Assembly: GCA_004555635.1 (NCBI GenBank)
Contig: SFHN01000003.1
Coordinates: forward strand, 1-24,320
From: [Eubacterium] saphenum
GTDB taxonomy: Bacteria; Bacillota; Clostridia; Oscillospirales; Ruminococcaceae
Reading direction: 5' to 3'
Length of the DNA stretch: 24,320 nucleotides
Shown: positions 23,541 to 24,320 of the stretch, in pieces
Numbering within the stretch: position 1 is the first letter of the stretch
Layout: the number at the start of each line of letters is the position of its first letter
Made by a program: the position numbers and the translations under genes
The notes under the pieces: generated by a model
The model's input: the letters and a program-made list of their open reading frames with translations, nothing else
Told to the model about the DNA's origin: nothing
Database searches by the model: none

Positions 23541-23594
23541 TTTGCCTAAACCCACGGCAAACGAATAACCCGAGAGAACTAAATCCTCTCGGGT
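23541..23594 (-). terminator. Tandem hairpin terminator after the alcohol dehydrogenase
   Basis: ACCCGAGAG (23568-23576) pairs with CTCTCGGGT (23586-23594) around a 9-base loop; TTTGCC (23541-23546) pairs with GGCAAA (23556-23561) further downstream of the leftward transcript. The T-run (TTATTCGTTT) after the first hairpin is poor. Confidence 0.6.
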
Positions 23595-23619
23595 CAGTGC
23601 TATGTGGTATTAACGGCGA

Positions 23620-24320
23620 TTACAGCAGCTTCTTGTAAAGCTCGGTAATCTCCTCGACGCTTGTATCTCTCGGGTTGCCGGGGCGGCAGGCGTCGTCGTA
23701 TGCGCTCTGTGCGAGGAAAGCGAGGTCCTCGGGCTTAACGATGTCCTTGAGGTCTGCGGGGATTCCAACGTCCTTGGAGAGCTGCTTTACTGCGTCAACC
23801 GCAGCCTTTCTGTACTCCTCCTGCGACATCTTCTCGGTGCCCTCTACGCCCATTGCCTTTGCAATATCGCGGTACTTCTCGCCGGTAAAAGGAGCGTTGT
23901 ACTCCATAACGGTCGGGAGAATGATAGCGTTTGCAACACCGTGGGGCGTGTCGTAAAGCGCGCCCAGCGGGTGAGCCATCGAGTGAACGATACCAAGACC
24001 GACGTTCGAGAAGCCCATACCTGCGATGTACTGACCGAGAGCCATTCCCTCTCTGCCCTCGGGAGTGTTCTCAACCGCGCCGCGAAGCGAAGCGGAGATA
24101 ATCTCGATTGCCTTCAGGTGGAACATATCGGAAAGCGTCCAAGCGCCCTTTGTAATGTAGCCCTCAAATGCGTGAGTGAGCGCGTCCATACCTGTCGCGG
24201 CGGTAAGACCCTTAGGCATTGTACTCATCATATCGGGGTCAACAATCGCAACAACAGGGATATCGTGCGGGTCAACGCAAACCATCTTCCTATTCTTCTC
24301 CGCGTCGGTGATAACGTAGT
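23620..24320 (-). CDS. Iron-containing alcohol dehydrogenase, FucO/lactaldehyde reductase-like (5' end beyond window)
   Basis: The visible 233 residues are the C-terminal two-thirds of a group III alcohol dehydrogenase (normal length about 380-385). The frame stays open to the right edge through YVITDAEKNRK; the internal ATG at 24285 is not the start. PKGLTAATGMDALTHAFEGY carries the Asp and first His iron ligands, and VHSMAHPLGALYDTPHG the other two His ligands. VCVDPHDIPVVAIVDPDMM and ITKGAWTLSDMFHLKAIEII closely fit the FucO-type branch that reduces lactaldehyde to 1,2-propanediol, but ethanol and butanol dehydrogenases share much of this, so the substrate is uncertain. The NAD-binding domain lies outside the window. 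It ends in a tandem hairpin before the nadE promoter. Confidence 0.93.
   Translation of the reverse strand, partial: YVITDAEKNRKMVCVDPHDIPVVAIVDPDMMSTMPKGLTAATGMDALTHAFEGYITKGAWTLSDMFHLKAIEIISASLRGAVENTPEGREGMALGQYIAGMGFSNVGLGIVHSMAHPLGALYDTPHGVANAIILPTVMEYNAPFTGEKYRDIAKAMGVEGTEKMSQEEYRKAAVDAVKQLSKDVGIPADLKDIVKPEDLAFLAQSAYDDACRPGNPRDTSVEEITELYKKLL

Overview
The window looks like chromosomal DNA from a low-redox, Gram-positive gut-type Clostridia, most likely an Oscillospirales/Ruminococcaceae relative. The evidence is a SCIFF peptide with its radical SAM maturase (a near-universal Clostridia marker), a yloU-yloV-recG type gene order, HepI and a FucO-like iron alcohol dehydrogenase, together with strong AAGGAG ribosome sites and TTG starts. 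I cannot name the species from sequence alone. There are no tRNA, rRNA, CRISPR, phage or transposase genes.

Layout. Position 1-219 is the end of a leftward ACT-domain gene. From 458 to 8693 runs a tightly packed rightward operon: PHP phosphoesterase, Lrp/AsnC regulator, class I aminotransferase, ispE, Asp23-like protein, YloV/FakA-like DhaL protein, recG and rsmE, with several stop/start overlaps. Then come independently promoted rightward units: a small membrane protein with a very acidic tail (8848), a lipoprotein with an IseA-like C-terminus (9227), the SCIFF precursor (10330) with its maturase (10623), and an HtrA-type membrane serine protease (12142). A strong terminator at 13480-13509 separates this half from the leftward half.

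Leftward half: an alpha/beta hydrolase (13527-14627); a 231-bp non-coding element made of nested inverted repeats (14654-14884); a three-gene ABC importer of the TrpXYZ-like (ABC_sub_bind) type (14892-17760); a nadE-polA-hepI-rimI operon (17975-23409); and the C-terminal part of an iron-containing alcohol dehydrogenase running off the right edge.

The most interesting part is the SCIFF locus. The precursor has a strong own promoter, a leaky terminator-like hairpin follows it, and the maturase start is preceded by two copies of a Shine-Dalgarno-like GGAG that compete for one CTCC anti-SD. This suggests many precursor molecules per maturase and possibly regulated maturase translation. The flanking genes (lipoprotein, HtrA protease) are cell-envelope genes, which hints at but does not prove an envelope link. 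Promoters throughout are close to the sigma-A consensus with 17-bp spacers.
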